A stretch of 64,000 nt of DNA from Flavobacterium caseinilyticum (GCF_004349085.1 NZ_SMFM01000001.1:62001-126000); one strand, 5' to 3'. Positions 1-9,472 are shown, counted from the stretch's first letter. Made by a program: numbers and translations. Notes: generated by a model not told the origin, from the letters alone.

Positions 1-1
1 T

Positions 2-808
2 CCAGGTATTTTGCATGAAATCGGGCGACTGCGAGAAATTACTTTTCGGGAAGTAGGCGAAGGAACAAATGAATCCATTGATTTAGATAAGCATGACCAA
101 TATTATCACCACCTGTTTTTATGGGATAGCGATGCTAATAAAATTGCCGGCGCCTATCGGATGGGTTTAGGTTCCCAAATTTATCCGCAATTTGGGATTA
201 ACGGGTTTTACCTCAACGACCTTTTTCGATTTGAACCGGAACTTTATGACATGATGAGTAAATCCATTGAAATGGGACGCGCTTTCGTTATCAAAGAATA
301 CCAACAAAAACCAATGCCGCTTTTCCTGCTTTGGAAAGGAATTATGCACACAACTTTGCGTTACCCGGAGCATAAATTTTTGCTGGGAGGCGTGAGCATC
401 AGCAATCAATTTTCAGATTTCTCAAAATCGCTGATGATTGAATTCATGAAATCCAATTATTACGATCCGTATATTGCACAATACATCCATCCGAAGAAAG
501 CGTATAAGGTAAAACTGAAAGATGCCGATAAAGATTTCATTTTTGACGAAGCCGAATCCGATCTGAACAAGTTTGATAAAATCATCGATGAGCTGGAACC
601 GGGAAGTCTGCGTTTACCAGTTTTGATTAAAAAATACATCAAACAAAATGCAAAAGTGGTCGCTTTTAATGTCGATCCGCTATTTAACAATGCCGTTGAC
701 GGATTAATGTACATCCGAATTGCAGATATTCCGGAAAGCACGATGAAACCCGTTATGGAAGAATTTCAGGCCGAACTGGAACGCAAATTGAGCGAGAAAG
801 AAGATTGA
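2..808 (+). CDS. GNAT-type N-acyltransferase (OlsB/hemolysin-like), C-terminal part, 5' end outside window
   Basis: The reading frame is open from base 2 and runs to a TGA at 806-808, so the N-terminus lies upstream of the window; the TTG at 11 is an internal Leu codon rather than a convincing start. About 268 residues are visible. Landmarks are HEIGRLREITFREVGEG at the beginning, YRMGLG, and a block around FLLWKGI and LLGGVSISNQF. These fit the autoinducer-synthase/GNAT fold of the OlsB/hemolysin-like acyltransferases, which attach a 3-hydroxy fatty acid to an amino acid in ornithine or glycine lipids. In Bacteroidota this domain is often the C-terminal half of a protein with an N-terminal PlsC-like O-acyltransferase (OlsF type). 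Whether that half is present here cannot be seen. The amino acid acceptor is unknown. Confidence 0.72.
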   Translation, partial: PGILHEIGRLREITFREVGEGTNESIDLDKHDQYYHHLFLWDSDANKIAGAYRMGLGSQIYPQFGINGFYLNDLFRFEPELYDMMSKSIEMGRAFVIKEYQQKPMPLFLLWKGIMHTTLRYPEHKFLLGGVSISNQFSDFSKSLMIEFMKSNYYDPYIAQYIHPKKAYKVKLKDADKDFIFDEAESDLNKFDKIIDELEPGSLRLPVLIKKYIKQNAKVVAFNVDPLFNNAVDGLMYIRIADIPESTMKPVMEEFQAELERKLSEKED

Positions 809-831
809 TTTCCAAATCATATTAAATAGTA

Positions 832-879
832 GCCACGATTTTCACAAATAAACTTAAACTAATTTGTGAAATTCGTGGC
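832..879. repeat. Long palindromic intergenic hairpin
   Basis: Arms 832-849 and 862-879 are complementary at 17 of 18 positions (GCCACGATTTTCACAAAT / ATTTGTGAAATTCGTGGC) around a 12-base loop. It lies between two convergent genes. On the plus strand it is followed by an A-run, not a T-run, so it is not a clear terminator for the upstream gene. On the minus strand it is followed by mixed sequence. It looks like one of the REP-like palindromes scattered through flavobacterial genomes. Confidence 0.6.
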
Positions 880-910
880 AAAAAAAATTTAGAAGGGAAA
901 TGCTCATATT

Positions 911-1189
911 TTAGAACCAGCCTCTTTTACCTACTTGATAGGTTTGATAAAACTCTTCGTCTGTTTTAGTAAGATAAATAATCCCTTCGATAAGACCAAT
1001 TACACCTCCCAGACCGCATGTCACAATACTTATAATCAGTTGTATAATTCCCTCTTGAGTATATCCCAAAATAAACTTATGAATTCCCAAATATCCTAAA
1101 AGGATTGCCAGCACTCCTGCAACAATTTTTTTATTTTCCGGCCTGTTAACCGGTGTGTTATTCCAGTGTTCAATTTTTTGATTTTCCAT
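911..1189 (-). CDS. TM2 domain membrane protein
   Basis: This is a 92-residue protein. After about 20 polar residues come two hydrophobic segments (about residues 22-42 and 48-72) joined by the hallmark of the TM2 family: a conserved G-x-HKF-x-LG pattern, here GYLGIHKFILGYTQEG. TM2 proteins are small two-helix inner-membrane proteins of unknown biochemical role, abundant in Bacteroidota. It appears monocistronic, downstream in orientation of the dehydrogenase fusion gene at 1236-2585 with a 46-base gap, so it could be co-transcribed with it. The family call is secure; no function can be assigned. Confidence 0.85.
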   Translation of the reverse strand: MENQKIEHWNNTPVNRPENKKIVAGVLAILLGYLGIHKFILGYTQEGIIQLIISIVTCGLGGVIGLIEGIIYLTKTDEEFYQTYQVGKRGWF

Positions 1190-1235
1190 AGATTTATTTT
1201 AAAGGATTATTTTTCAGTTATTAAAAATATAAAAA

Positions 1236-2585
1236 TTATTGAAATGCTTCATCGATTGGTTCCCAAAGTTCTATCTTATTTCCCTCTACATCAAGAATCC
1301 AACCGAATTTTCCATACTCATAGGACTTCACATCACCTACAATCGTTACACCTTCATCCGATAATTTTTTTAACAAACCCTCTAAATCACGCACTCGGAA
1401 ATTTTGCATGAACTGTTTTTCGGTTGGCGCAAAATAAGTGGTGTCCTCCGCAAATGGCGACCATTGGGTAGAACAGTCATTTCCTTCTTTGTCTTTCCAC
1501 CAAAAAGTAGAACCATAATCATCGGTTATTAAACCCAAATATTTTCCGTACCAAGCCACCAATTCTTTAGGGTTTTTTGATTTAAAAAAGAAACCGCCAA
1601 TTCCAATAACGCGTTGTTCCGGCGCTTCAACTTTGGCTTGACCAAAATATTTTGCTTTAATCTTATCTACAATCACTTGCGCTAATCGCTCATGGCTTTC
1701 GACTGTCCAGCCGGCAATATGCGGACTCAAAATCACATTCTTGGCTTTCAGCAAATATTGAAATGCCTCTGGCGTATTTTTATCGTGAAATAGTGTTTCG
1801 AAAGACAATTGCTCATATTCCAAAACATCTAGACCAGCACCAAGAATTTTACCAGATTGCATAGCCATAACCAAATGGTCAGTGACAATATTCTTGCCGC
1901 GTGAGGTATTTATGATCCAAAATGATTTTGCAAATCCGTTGATAAAATCACTGTCAACCATTTTATCCGTTTCGGGAGTCCACGGAATATGTAAACTTAC
2001 TACATCCACTTTTTGTTGAAATTCGGCAAAGGAAACCTGCTTCGCATTACTGTCGCCCACATTTTCCTGAATATCATAACAAAGTACTTCCACATCAAAA
2101 CCACGCAGTTTTTTCGCGAATGATTTTCCCATGTTTCCGTAACCAATAATCCCCACTGTTTTTCCGTCCAACTCGCAACCGCGATTGCTTTCCCGGTTCC
2201 AGTGTCCTGATCGTATCTCGCTATCAGCTTGGTTCAGTTTATTAAAAAGAGACAAAATCATTCCCAATGCATGTTCTGCAACTGCATTTCGATTCCCTTC
2301 CGGAGAAGCAATCAGCGTAATATTTTTTGACAATGCATATTCGCAATCAATGCTCTCTAAACCAGCTCCCACTCGCGCAATGAACTGCAGATTCGTGGCT
2401 TTGTCCAAAAACTCTTTATCAATCTTGAAACGACTTCTGATTACAATTCCATGATACTCTTGGATTTTAGATTCAATTTCTTCTTTTGAAGAGGTAAAAT
2501 CACTGTGATTTATAAATCCGGACTGCTGTAGCTGATCCCAAAGTAAGGGATTATTGCTGTCTATGTGAAGGATTTTAATATCCAT
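1236..2585 (-). CDS. D-isomer 2-hydroxyacid dehydrogenase fused to a C-terminal VOC/glyoxalase-like domain
   Basis: This is a 449-residue protein. Residues 1-315 are a SerA-like NAD-dependent 2-hydroxyacid dehydrogenase. They show RVGAGLESID at 71-80, the Rossmann motif GYGNMG at 148-153, the catalytic Arg in NTSRG (R229), an acidic residue in LDVLEYE (E256 or E258) and the catalytic His in SPHIAG (H289). Ordinary members end near residue 315. Here a ~120-residue extension (about 325-445) follows, with VIGIGGFFFKSKNPKELVAW at its start and ILDVEGNKIELWEP at its end, the signature of a vicinal-oxygen-chelate (glyoxalase/bleomycin-resistance) domain. The dehydrogenase probably acts on 3-phosphoglycerate or another 2-hydroxyacid. 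The role of the VOC part is unknown; it could bind the oxo-product or a related aldehyde. No stop or frameshift separates the two domains. Confidence 0.85.
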   Translation of the reverse strand: MDIKILHIDSNNPLLWDQLQQSGFINHSDFTSSKEEIESKIQEYHGIVIRSRFKIDKEFLDKATNLQFIARVGAGLESIDCEYALSKNITLIASPEGNRNAVAEHALGMILSLFNKLNQADSEIRSGHWNRESNRGCELDGKTVGIIGYGNMGKSFAKKLRGFDVEVLCYDIQENVGDSNAKQVSFAEFQQKVDVVSLHIPWTPETDKMVDSDFINGFAKSFWIINTSRGKNIVTDHLVMAMQSGKILGAGLDVLEYEQLSFETLFHDKNTPEAFQYLLKAKNVILSPHIAGWTVESHERLAQVIVDKIKAKYFGQAKVEAPEQRVIGIGGFFFKSKNPKELVAWYGKYLGLITDDYGSTFWWKDKEGNDCSTQWSPFAEDTTYFAPTEKQFMQNFRVRDLEGLLKKLSDEGVTIVGDVKSYEYGKFGWILDVEGNKIELWEPIDEAFQ

Positions 2586-2729
2586 AATTATTCGATTTTT
2601 GATACTTCAAATTAACAAAAAAAATACGGTTTATTGTTTTATCGGATGGAATTAGCGCTTAAAATTGTAAATTAGCGTTTTTAATTTTTTATTATAAATC
2701 TTAAACTTATAATAAATGAAAATCCAAAA

Positions 2730-3899
2730 ATGAAATTAACGAAAACCTTCAAAGCTTTTTTTGAAAGCGAAAAATCCGGCGGGCTCTTATTACTTTTTGT
2801 AACAATACTCTCTCTTTTATTAGCCAATTCCTCTTTTCAAACCGAATACATTGCTTTTTGGGGAACCAATATCGGAAGTCATTCAATTACGCATTGGATC
2901 AATGACGGCTTAATGACTATTTTCTTTCTTCTTATTGGATTAGAATTAGAGCGTGAAATATATCAAGGAGAATTATCCAGTATAAAAAACGCTGCATTAC
3001 CTATTTTTGGCGCCTTCGGCGGAATGATTGTTCCGGCAGGAATCTTTTTATTATTAAATTTTGGAACCGTCACACAAAATGGAGCCGGAATTCCAATGGC
3101 GACAGATATTGCTTTTGCAATTGGTATTTTGTCCCTTTTAGGAAATCGAGTACCTATATCACTCAAAGTATTCTTGACCGCGCTTGCCGTAATCGATGAT
3201 CTGGGTGCCATTATGGTAATTGCCATATTTTATACGGACACGATCGCTTATTTAAATCTGTTGATTGCTTTTACTATTATGGGAGGCTTATTTATATTGA
3301 ACCGAAGAAAAGTTCACAGCCTGACTCCTTATTTGATTGGTGGTGCTGCGATGTGGTATTTTATGCTAAATTCAGGAGTTCACGCTACAATAACCGGAGT
3401 ATTATTAGCATTTGTAATTCCGTTTGGAAATGGTGGCAAAAAAACTTCTTCGTATCGTTTACAGCATTTTTTACACAAACCGGTAGCGTTTTTTATTCTT
3501 CCTTTATTTGCCGTAGCCAATACTTGTATAGCCATAAATTCAGATTGGCACGAAGGATTAAATCATCCCAATACAATTGGAATTATGCTGGGTCTTGTGG
3601 TAGGAAAGCCGCTGGGAATATTGTTGTTTGTGTTCCTTGCCGTAAGTTTAGGGATTTGCACCCTACCAAGAGATCTAAAATGGAGCAGTATTTTAGGAGC
3701 AGGAATGCTGGGCGGAATAGGATTTACGATGTCTATTTTCATCACGCTTTTAGCTTTTAAAGACGGTGGCGAAGAAGTCATTACCTATTCCAAAATTGCG
3801 ATTTTAATAGCTTCTTTTATTGCGGGAACTATTGGTTTTTTCTGGTTGAAATACATCTTAAAAAAACCAAAAAAAAACAAGATTAAAGTTACAGTGTAA
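2730..3899 (+). CDS. nhaA: Na+/H+ antiporter NhaA
   Basis: This 389-residue polytopic inner-membrane protein has the normal length of NhaA. The pH-activated antiporter exchanges Na+ or Li+ out for protons in. Diagnostic residues are present: T125-D126 in MATDIAFAIG, the unwound-helix pair of the assembly, and the ion-binding aspartate pair D156-D157 in AVIDDLGAIMV. ERE at 74-76 and GVHATITGVLLAF also match the family. The start at 2730 gives a short cytoplasmic N-terminus, as expected. The gene is single, with a bidirectional terminator directly downstream separating it from convergent proC. Confidence 0.95.
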   Translation: MKLTKTFKAFFESEKSGGLLLLFVTILSLLLANSSFQTEYIAFWGTNIGSHSITHWINDGLMTIFFLLIGLELEREIYQGELSSIKNAALPIFGAFGGMIVPAGIFLLLNFGTVTQNGAGIPMATDIAFAIGILSLLGNRVPISLKVFLTALAVIDDLGAIMVIAIFYTDTIAYLNLLIAFTIMGGLFILNRRKVHSLTPYLIGGAAMWYFMLNSGVHATITGVLLAFVIPFGNGGKKTSSYRLQHFLHKPVAFFILPLFAVANTCIAINSDWHEGLNHPNTIGIMLGLVVGKPLGILLFVFLAVSLGICTLPRDLKWSSILGAGMLGGIGFTMSIFITLLAFKDGGEEVITYSKIAILIASFIAGTIGFFWLKYILKKPKKNKIKVTV

Positions 3900-3912
3900 C
3901 TGATCTGTCCAT

Positions 3913-3955
3913 AAAAAAAGGGTGCTTCGTTTTAAAACCAAGCATCCTTTTTTTG
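3913..3955. terminator. Bidirectional intrinsic terminator between nhaA and proC
   Basis: Stem GGGTGCTT / AAGCATCC (one G-T wobble), extended by GTTTT/AAAAC, is flanked by an A-run upstream and a T-run downstream, so it works on both strands. It lies 14 bases after the nhaA stop and 15 before the proC stop. Confidence 0.85.
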
Positions 3956-3969
3956 TGTTATTATCAACT

Positions 3970-4746
3970 TTATCCTTTGATTTGTTTCAAAGAAGTCTTA
4001 ATTCCTTTAATCAAAGAGGAACTAAAACCATGATGCTCCATTTCATTTAATCCCACAATAGTACAGCCTTGAGGAGTTGTAACCCGGTCTATTAATTGTT
4101 CCGGATGCACCTTTTCTTCCAATAGCATCTGAGCGGCTCCTTTTACGGTTTGCGCCGCAATTGCCAAAGCCGTCTGAGCATCAAATCCTATTTCGATTCC
4201 CGCCTGCATTGATGCTCGAATGTACCGCAGTGCATAAGCAGTACCACAAGCGCCAAGAACTGTTGCCGCATCCATTAATTTTTCGTCGATTATTGAAGCC
4301 GTCCCTATATCTTGAAAAAGAGAAATTACATGTTGAGCCTGTTCCCTGTCTTTTTCTTCGAAAGAAATACAAGTAGCCGATTCGCCAAATTGTGCGGCAA
4401 TATTAGGCATGATTCGAATGGCGTGGTTTGTATCTCCGATCTTGCTTTGTAGCGCTTCAATGTTTAAGCCGCTTACTGCAGAAGCAATAATTTTATTGGA
4501 TATTACAGGGAGAATCTCATCTAAAACAACATCTACCTGATAGGGTTTAATCGTCAGAATGATAACATCGGCTTGCTGAATCATATGGGTGTTATCCGAA
4601 GAAACGCTGATTTTTAATTGTTCCAAGTCCAGAATACTGGCAGTGTTTCTCCTGGTTAACGTAACCTGATTATTTTTTGAAAATTTTGAAATCCCTATTG
4701 CTATAGAAACACCTAAGTTTCCGCCGCCAATGATGTGTATTTTCAT
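3970..4746 (-). CDS. proC: Pyrroline-5-carboxylate reductase
   Basis: This cytoplasmic enzyme reduces 1-pyrroline-5-carboxylate to proline with NAD(P)H, the last step of proline synthesis. It has 258 residues from the ATG at 4746. The frame extends nine codons further upstream, but the dinucleotide-binding motif IIGGGNLG must lie close to the N-terminus, so the internal Met is chosen. Other marks are ILTIKPYQ, IRIMPNIAAQFGES and the C-terminal dimer domain with LGACGTAYALRYI and VTTPQGCTIVGLNEME, a clear P5CR signature. The gene stands alone, convergent with nhaA. Confidence 0.92.
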   Translation of the reverse strand: MKIHIIGGGNLGVSIAIGISKFSKNNQVTLTRRNTASILDLEQLKISVSSDNTHMIQQADVIILTIKPYQVDVVLDEILPVISNKIIASAVSGLNIEALQSKIGDTNHAIRIMPNIAAQFGESATCISFEEKDREQAQHVISLFQDIGTASIIDEKLMDAATVLGACGTAYALRYIRASMQAGIEIGFDAQTALAIAAQTVKGAAQMLLEEKVHPEQLIDRVTTPQGCTIVGLNEMEHHGFSSSLIKGIKTSLKQIKG

Positions 4747-4925
4747 GCTGGTTGTGGTTTTTCCTCTCCCCATCCCTCTCCAAAGGAAAGGGAGCCAATA
4801 TGGGAAAGTGTTGGTTGTGTAGTTATAGTTGTATTAGTTCGTCATTGAGTTCCCTCTAAATATTCTATCCTCTTTCTTCTTTGTTCTATTCTCTATTCTC
4901 TTTATTCTATTCTCTTTATTCTATT
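4747..4925. repeat. Intergenic spacer with palindrome and pyrimidine-rich tandem repeat
   Basis: No gene is seen. From about 4862 to 4924 the plus strand is almost pure pyrimidine plus A, built of repeated TTCTATTCTCTTTA-like units. Just before it, around 4767-4797, there is a CCCTCTCC...GGAAAGGGAG inverted repeat of the kind common in Flavobacterium spacers. The tandem could vary in copy number between strains. It lies at the 3' end of mgtE. Confidence 0.5.
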
Positions 4926-6278
4926 TTAAAACCCTAAAATCAGTCTTGCTATTGAAAAGTAAATCAGAATTCCGCAAATATCATTGCTCGTTGTGATGAA
5001 CGGCCCTGTGGCTAAAGCGGGGTCAACACCAAATTTATCTAGCAATAACGGTACAAAAGTTCCTATTAACGAAGCAATAATAATTACAGACATCAATGCT
5101 ACGGTAACAATAATCCCGATTATAATTTCAACATTCAACAGAAAATGACTTCCTAAAAATAATATCGTAGCCAAAATAAGTCCGTTTAATAAGCTCAGAG
5201 ATACTTCTTTGACCAATCTATTAAATAACGATCCGCTCAACGTATTATTTGCCAAACCCTGCACTATAATTGCCGAAGATTGCACCCCAACATTTCCTGC
5301 CATGGCGGCAATAAGTGGTGTGAAAAAGAATAAATTTCCGTGCAGAAGCATCGCTCCTTCAAATAATCCGAGCACTTTTACGGAGATAAAACCACCCAAA
5401 AGAGCCAAAACCAGCCAAGGTAATCTTGCTTTTGTATGCTCAAATATGCTGTCATCCGCTTCAACGTCCTGCGAAATACCTGCTGCCAATTGGTAATCCT
5501 CATCAGCTTCGTCCTTGATTACATCCACAATGTCATCAATTGTAATTCGGCCTACTAACCGACCTAATTCATCCACAACAGGAATGGCTTCTAAATCGTA
5601 TTTTTGCATGATTCTGGCCACCTCAACATCTTCGGTATCTACTTTTACCGAGTTTAATTTTCGGATGTAAACATCATTAATTGGAGTTCTCGAAGAAGTG
5701 GTCAACAAATCCTTCAGGGACAAACGCCCTTTTAATCGGTCTTCATCATCCACCACATAAATCGAATGGACTCTGGAAATATTTTCGGCCTGAATGCGCA
5801 TTTCTTTTACACACGTCAGTACATTCCAATTTTCATTGACTTTAACCAATTCCTTGTGCATGATTCCACCAGCAGTATCTTCATCATAACGCAACAAGTC
5901 AACAATATCTTTGGCGTGCTCCACATCCTGAAGTTCTGATATTACCTCAGCTTTCAAATCTTGTGAAAGCTCCGCAATAATATCGGCTGCATCATTGGTT
6001 TCCAGCTCATCTAATTCTTCCGCAATCTCTTTTGCCGAAAGTCTGCTTAATATATTCTCTCGCAAATCATCTTCCAATTCCAGAAGAATTTCAGCGGTTT
6101 TTTCACTGTCTAATACTTTAAAAATGTAAGTTGCCTCATTAAAATCAAGCTCATCCAGAATTTCGGCAATATCAGCGTGGTGCATATCATTCAATAATAC
6201 TTCCAGTTGTTGGTCGTTTTTATTTTGAATGAGTTGCTCTAATTCCTGAATTAAATCTTTGCTGATTTTAAACTCCAT
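4926..6278 (-). CDS. mgtE: Magnesium transporter MgtE
   Basis: This 450-residue protein has the typical three-part MgtE layout. An acidic N-domain made of superhelical repeats (about 1-130, with [20 protein letters not shown]) is followed by two CBS domains (about 140-255, with [31 protein letters not shown] and [16 protein letters not shown]). A five-helix channel domain (about 283-450) contains [16 protein letters not shown] and [15 protein letters not shown], including the conserved Asp of the ion pathway. In the family, Mg2+ binding to the cytosolic domains closes the pore. The start overlaps the 3' end of rsmA by 11 bases, so the two genes form an operon. Confidence 0.94.
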   Translation of the reverse strand: MEFKISKDLIQELEQLIQNKNDQQLEVLLNDMHHADIAEILDELDFNEATYIFKVLDSEKTAEILLELEDDLRENILSRLSAKEIAEELDELETNDAADIIAELSQDLKAEVISELQDVEHAKDIVDLLRYDEDTAGGIMHKELVKVNENWNVLTCVKEMRIQAENISRVHSIYVVDDEDRLKGRLSLKDLLTTSSRTPINDVYIRKLNSVKVDTEDVEVARIMQKYDLEAIPVVDELGRLVGRITIDDIVDVIKDEADEDYQLAAGISQDVEADDSIFEHTKARLPWLVLALLGGFISVKVLGLFEGAMLLHGNLFFFTPLIAAMAGNVGVQSSAIIVQGLANNTLSGSLFNRLVKEVSLSLLNGLILATILFLGSHFLLNVEIIIGIIVTVALMSVIIIASLIGTFVPLLLDKFGVDPALATGPFITTSNDICGILIYFSIARLILGF

Positions 6279-7047
6279 CGGCTTCTATTTTTTGGGTGAG
6301 TTCTATGAACTGTTCTACATTTAATTGTTCTGGTCGAAGATTGAAAATTTCATCTTCTCTCAAACTGTCCGACAAATTTAAGGTTTTCAAACTATTTCGT
6401 AATGTTTTGCGTCGCTGCTGAAAAGCCGTTTTCACTACGGTAAAAAACAATTTTTCACCGCAAGGCAAACTGTAATCTTTCTTTCTGCGCAAACGTAAAA
6501 CTCCTGATTTCACTTTTGGTGGCGGAATAAATACATTTTCATCAACTGTGAATAAATATTCGGCATCATAAAAAGCCTGAACCAAAACCGACAAAATTCC
6601 ATACGCCTTTGTTCCCTTTTTTTCACAAATACGTTGCGCTACTTCTTTCTGGAACATCCCTGCAAATTCCGGAATCTGATCGCGGTATTCCAAAGTTCTA
6701 AACACAATCTGTGTCGAAATATTATACGGGAAATTGCCAATAATTGCGAATTGTTTCCCTTCAAAAGTTTCATTAATATCATACTTCAAAAAATCTTTTG
6801 AAATAATTCTGTCTTTTAATTTTGGATAATTTTGGTCCAAATATGTCACTGATTCCGTGTCGATTTCAATAACATAAGTGTTCACGGGTTTATCTAACAA
6901 ATATTTTGTCAAAACTCCCATTCCCGGACCTATCTCTAATACATCATCATATCCTTCTAAGTTCAACGTGTCAGCAATGTCTTTTGCAATGCTTTCGTCT
7001 TTCAAGAAGTGTTGTCCGAGGTGTTTTTTGGCTGTTACTTTTTCCAT
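6268..7047 (-). CDS. rsmA: 16S rRNA (adenine(1518)/(1519)-N(6))-dimethyltransferase RsmA
   Basis: This 259-residue enzyme (KsgA) dimethylates two adjacent adenines in helix 45 of 16S rRNA with S-adenosylmethionine, a late step in 30S maturation. The sequence starts with [11 protein letters not shown], has the SAM motif [11 protein letters not shown] and the catalytic motif GNFPYNIST (NLPY type), then the helical C-domain ending in FRPEQLN-like ...[16 protein letters not shown]. The length is normal. It is followed with an 11-base overlap by mgtE. Confidence 0.95.
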   Translation of the reverse strand: MEKVTAKKHLGQHFLKDESIAKDIADTLNLEGYDDVLEIGPGMGVLTKYLLDKPVNTYVIEIDTESVTYLDQNYPKLKDRIISKDFLKYDINETFEGKQFAIIGNFPYNISTQIVFRTLEYRDQIPEFAGMFQKEVAQRICEKKGTKAYGILSVLVQAFYDAEYLFTVDENVFIPPPKVKSGVLRLRRKKDYSLPCGEKLFFTVVKTAFQQRRKTLRNSLKTLNLSDSLREDEIFNLRPEQLNVEQFIELTQKIEADGV

Positions 7048-7104
7048 GTTTTTTGTTTTTCCACGAAGGCACTAAGGCGCAAAGCCTAATTATATTTTTA
7101 TTTA

Positions 7105-7135
7105 AATTGGAGATCACAAATTGTGAGCTCCAATT
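7105..7135. repeat. Palindrome (AATTGGAG arms)
   Basis: AATTGGAGATCACAA pairs with TTGTGAGCTCCAATT with a single internal mismatch and almost no loop. It lies in the 188-base spacer between rsmA and the DUF4286 gene, next to a second palindrome. Confidence 0.55.
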
Positions 7136-7154
7136 ATATTTGTTTTCTTTCCAA

Positions 7155-7181
7155 CTTGAAGTCGCAGATTGCGACTTTAAG
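7155..7181. repeat. Palindrome (CTTGAAGTCGCA arms)
   Basis: CTTGAAGTCGCA and TGCGACTTTAAG are complementary apart from one pair, with a three-base loop. It is one of two adjacent hairpins in this spacer. No T-run follows on either strand. Confidence 0.5.
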
Positions 7182-7210
7182 ATTGTAGTTCAAAACGACA
7201 GCCTGAATGT

Positions 7211-7232
7211 GATTGCTTCGTTCCTCGTAATT
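7211..7232 (-). repeat. Half copy of the ATTGCGAGGAACGAAGCAAT repeat
   Basis: Read on the minus strand this is ATTACGAGGAACGAAGCAAT. It is 19/20 identical to the left arm of the palindrome at 48452-48504, 41 kb away. The two copies define an interspersed repeat family in this genome. Confidence 0.6.
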
Positions 7233-7235
7233 AAT

Positions 7236-7547
7236 CTAATAATCTGCAATCAGCTCTAATTCCGTTCTAAAAGCCAGCATTTTATCTCCAAATAATTTCG
7301 CTCCTTCTTCACGAAAACCAGGGGCGTCTTCCTGATAATATTTCTCCAAAGTTTCTTTGCTGTCAGTAGTATATTGAACGGAATACGTAACTCCGCCCAT
7401 TTCCTCTTCAATTAAAACTCTTACCATTCTTGCCGAAGAGAATTTTCCCGTAGCCAAAATTTCAGGAATGTGCTTGTGTTGCATCCAAATCATCCATTGA
7501 TCGTGAACGCTTTCGTGTATGTTTGTGGTAACGTTGTATAGTATCAT
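7236..7547 (-). CDS. DUF4286 family protein
   Basis: This is a 103-residue cytoplasmic protein that begins MILYNVTTNIHESVHDQW and contains WMQHKHIPEILATGKF and EEEMGGVTYSVQY. This matches the DUF4286 family, small ferredoxin-like (antibiotic-monooxygenase-like) proteins found across Bacteroidota. The predicted function is unknown. It sits between the TPR gene upstream (71-base gap, same strand) and rsmA; co-transcription with the TPR gene is possible. Confidence 0.8.
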   Translation of the reverse strand: MILYNVTTNIHESVHDQWMIWMQHKHIPEILATGKFSSARMVRVLIEEEMGGVTYSVQYTTDSKETLEKYYQEDAPGFREEGAKLFGDKMLAFRTELELIADY

Positions 7548-7618
7548 TTTTTTTAGATTGTTAGATTTTTAGATTAATAGACTTTTTCAAAAAATCCAAA
7601 AATCTAAATAATCTGTTT

Positions 7619-9400
7619 TTATAAATTAGTATCTCCACGCAATTGCCTGAATTTCTTTCTTGCTTCCACAAAATAAATACTGTCCTGATGATTGAACAAT
7701 ACCTTTTCATATAGTGGCTTTGCTTTTTCAGGCAACAATTGCTTGTTATAAATTTCTGCCGAAAAATACAGCGCTTCGTCTATGTAAATCCCGTCGCTAT
7801 GCTGATCGATAATCGTCTGGTATTGGCTTAACGCCAACGCAAAATCACCTTTCTTCTCATATATTTTTCCTAATCGCAACAAGGTAACAGCCTCTATTTC
7901 CTGACCTTTATGATTTTTTAAAATAGAATGAAACTGCGTTATCGCTTCCTGATTCCGGTTTTGATACAACAGATAATCACCTTTTGCAAATTGCTTCAAA
8001 GCCGTTTGTGTTGAATCGGCTACGGTATTGTCATTTATTAACAGAAAATATTCCAAAGCATCATTTGCAATTAACTGCGTATTGGCTGATTTCAATTCCT
8101 TAAATTGTTTCAATGCCCACGCAAAATCAGTTTTGAAATAACTCGTTTTTGCAGCTTTCAAACTGGCCTCATGCGCCATTACATCATTCTTCAAGTCCAA
8201 TTCTATCTGTGAATAATAGATCAAAGCCTGATTGAATTTTTCTTCGAAAAGCAGAATATCTGCCAGTTCCATTTTGGCATTAGCCACATCATAATCATTC
8301 AATTGCAACTCCAGAGCTCTCTTAACTATTGCCTTTCCTTCTTCTGGTTTTTTTAAATTAAAAGCTGTGAAATGAGCCTGAATCAGCTGCAAAGATAAGG
8401 TAAAAGGACTTATTTCAAATTGTTTCAACAAAGCGTCTAGTTCTGTGCTGATGGCTGCAAAGTCTTTTTCGGATGCTTTTTCAATTTTCATGTTTATTAA
8501 ATAGGAATTCGCTTGAATCAGCAATTCTAAATCCTGTGTGTTTTCCAATACAAATCCCAAAATTTCTTTAGCTGCTTCCTCATTCTCCTCATCTATGGCG
8601 AGTTGTCCTAAATTCACGATATTAGCAAGCGATTCCGGATTGCGTTTGTAAATGGCTTTTTCCTGAATAAATGCTTTCGCGAATTCTTTTTGTTGTACAT
8701 AAAACCAACTCAAATAATGGTTCCAAAAAAGATCTTGGTTTTTTTGGGTTCTTATTATTAATGCTTTCCGCAACAGTTCATTGAAATTTGCATCGCCTTC
8801 ATCAACCATAAAACGAACCAGCTGATTTTGGATTCTGATAGAGTTTTGAGGATTCGCAAACGCTTCATCCAGAAAAGTGGAAATCATCATTTCCATATTA
8901 GACAATTGACCGTAAAGCAATCCTATTTGATAATTGAAATTGAAATTAGGCTCTAATTGTGTGGCGGTTTGGTAGGATTTCAACGCGTAATCGAGCAACA
9001 CTTTTCGCTCAAAAGCATTTGAAATTCCATAGACTTCATTTGGGTTTTTTTTGATTCGTTCCAAAGCCTGTTCGTAGTATATCTTGGCTTTGACATCATT
9101 CTTCTGCAACTGAAAATTATAGCCTAATTCCACCAGAAGATTACCTTGATTGTACTTTTCAAGTCTTTCTTGAATGGCTTTTTCGGCGCTTTCAAATTGT
9201 TGCAATTGCTGAGAACAATCTATTATTCTTAAAAAATATTGTGAGTTTAATGGAATCTCTTTCAGCAATTCTTCATAGCTGATTTTTGCTTTTTCAAAAT
9301 CGCCTTTGTCATAATAATACTGCGCTAATTGTTCGTTTTGAGAAAACGCAAATAGCGAGAATGACAAACTGATAAAAAGAAAGAACTTTTTCATTTTCAA
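7619..9400 (-). CDS. Exported tetratricopeptide repeat protein
   Basis: This 593-residue protein has an N-terminal signal peptide (MKMKKFFLFISLSFSLFAFS, then Q). The remainder is helical and contains multiple TPR units, for example YYDKGDFEKAKISYEELLKE at the start and GKIYEKKGDFALALSQYQTI and SAEIYNKQLLPEKAKPLYEK at the end. TPR arrays are scaffolds for protein contacts, so this is probably a periplasmic or outer-membrane-associated assembly factor, but no partner is indicated. It lies 72 bases downstream of serS on the same strand, with a palindrome between the two. Exact function unknown. Confidence 0.8.
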   Translation of the reverse strand: MKMKKFFLFISLSFSLFAFSQNEQLAQYYYDKGDFEKAKISYEELLKEIPLNSQYFLRIIDCSQQLQQFESAEKAIQERLEKYNQGNLLVELGYNFQLQKNDVKAKIYYEQALERIKKNPNEVYGISNAFERKVLLDYALKSYQTATQLEPNFNFNYQIGLLYGQLSNMEMMISTFLDEAFANPQNSIRIQNQLVRFMVDEGDANFNELLRKALIIRTQKNQDLFWNHYLSWFYVQQKEFAKAFIQEKAIYKRNPESLANIVNLGQLAIDEENEEAAKEILGFVLENTQDLELLIQANSYLINMKIEKASEKDFAAISTELDALLKQFEISPFTLSLQLIQAHFTAFNLKKPEEGKAIVKRALELQLNDYDVANAKMELADILLFEEKFNQALIYYSQIELDLKNDVMAHEASLKAAKTSYFKTDFAWALKQFKELKSANTQLIANDALEYFLLINDNTVADSTQTALKQFAKGDYLLYQNRNQEAITQFHSILKNHKGQEIEAVTLLRLGKIYEKKGDFALALSQYQTIIDQHSDGIYIDEALYFSAEIYNKQLLPEKAKPLYEKVLFNHQDSIYFVEARKKFRQLRGDTNL

Positions 9401-9429
9401 TATTCGTTTTTAGTCGCAATCACAGTTTT

Positions 9430-9458
9430 TCAGTCACAGCGCTGTAAACTGTGACTGA
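9430..9458. repeat. Palindrome with perfect 10-bp arms between serS and the TPR gene
   Basis: TCAGTCACAG and CTGTGACTGA are perfectly complementary, separated by nine bases. In the minus-strand transcript it is followed by an A-run rather than a U-run, so it is not a classic terminator. It could stabilise or separate the serS and TPR messages, or be a REP-like repeat. Confidence 0.5.
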
Positions 9459-9472
9459 TAACCGCAAACTAA

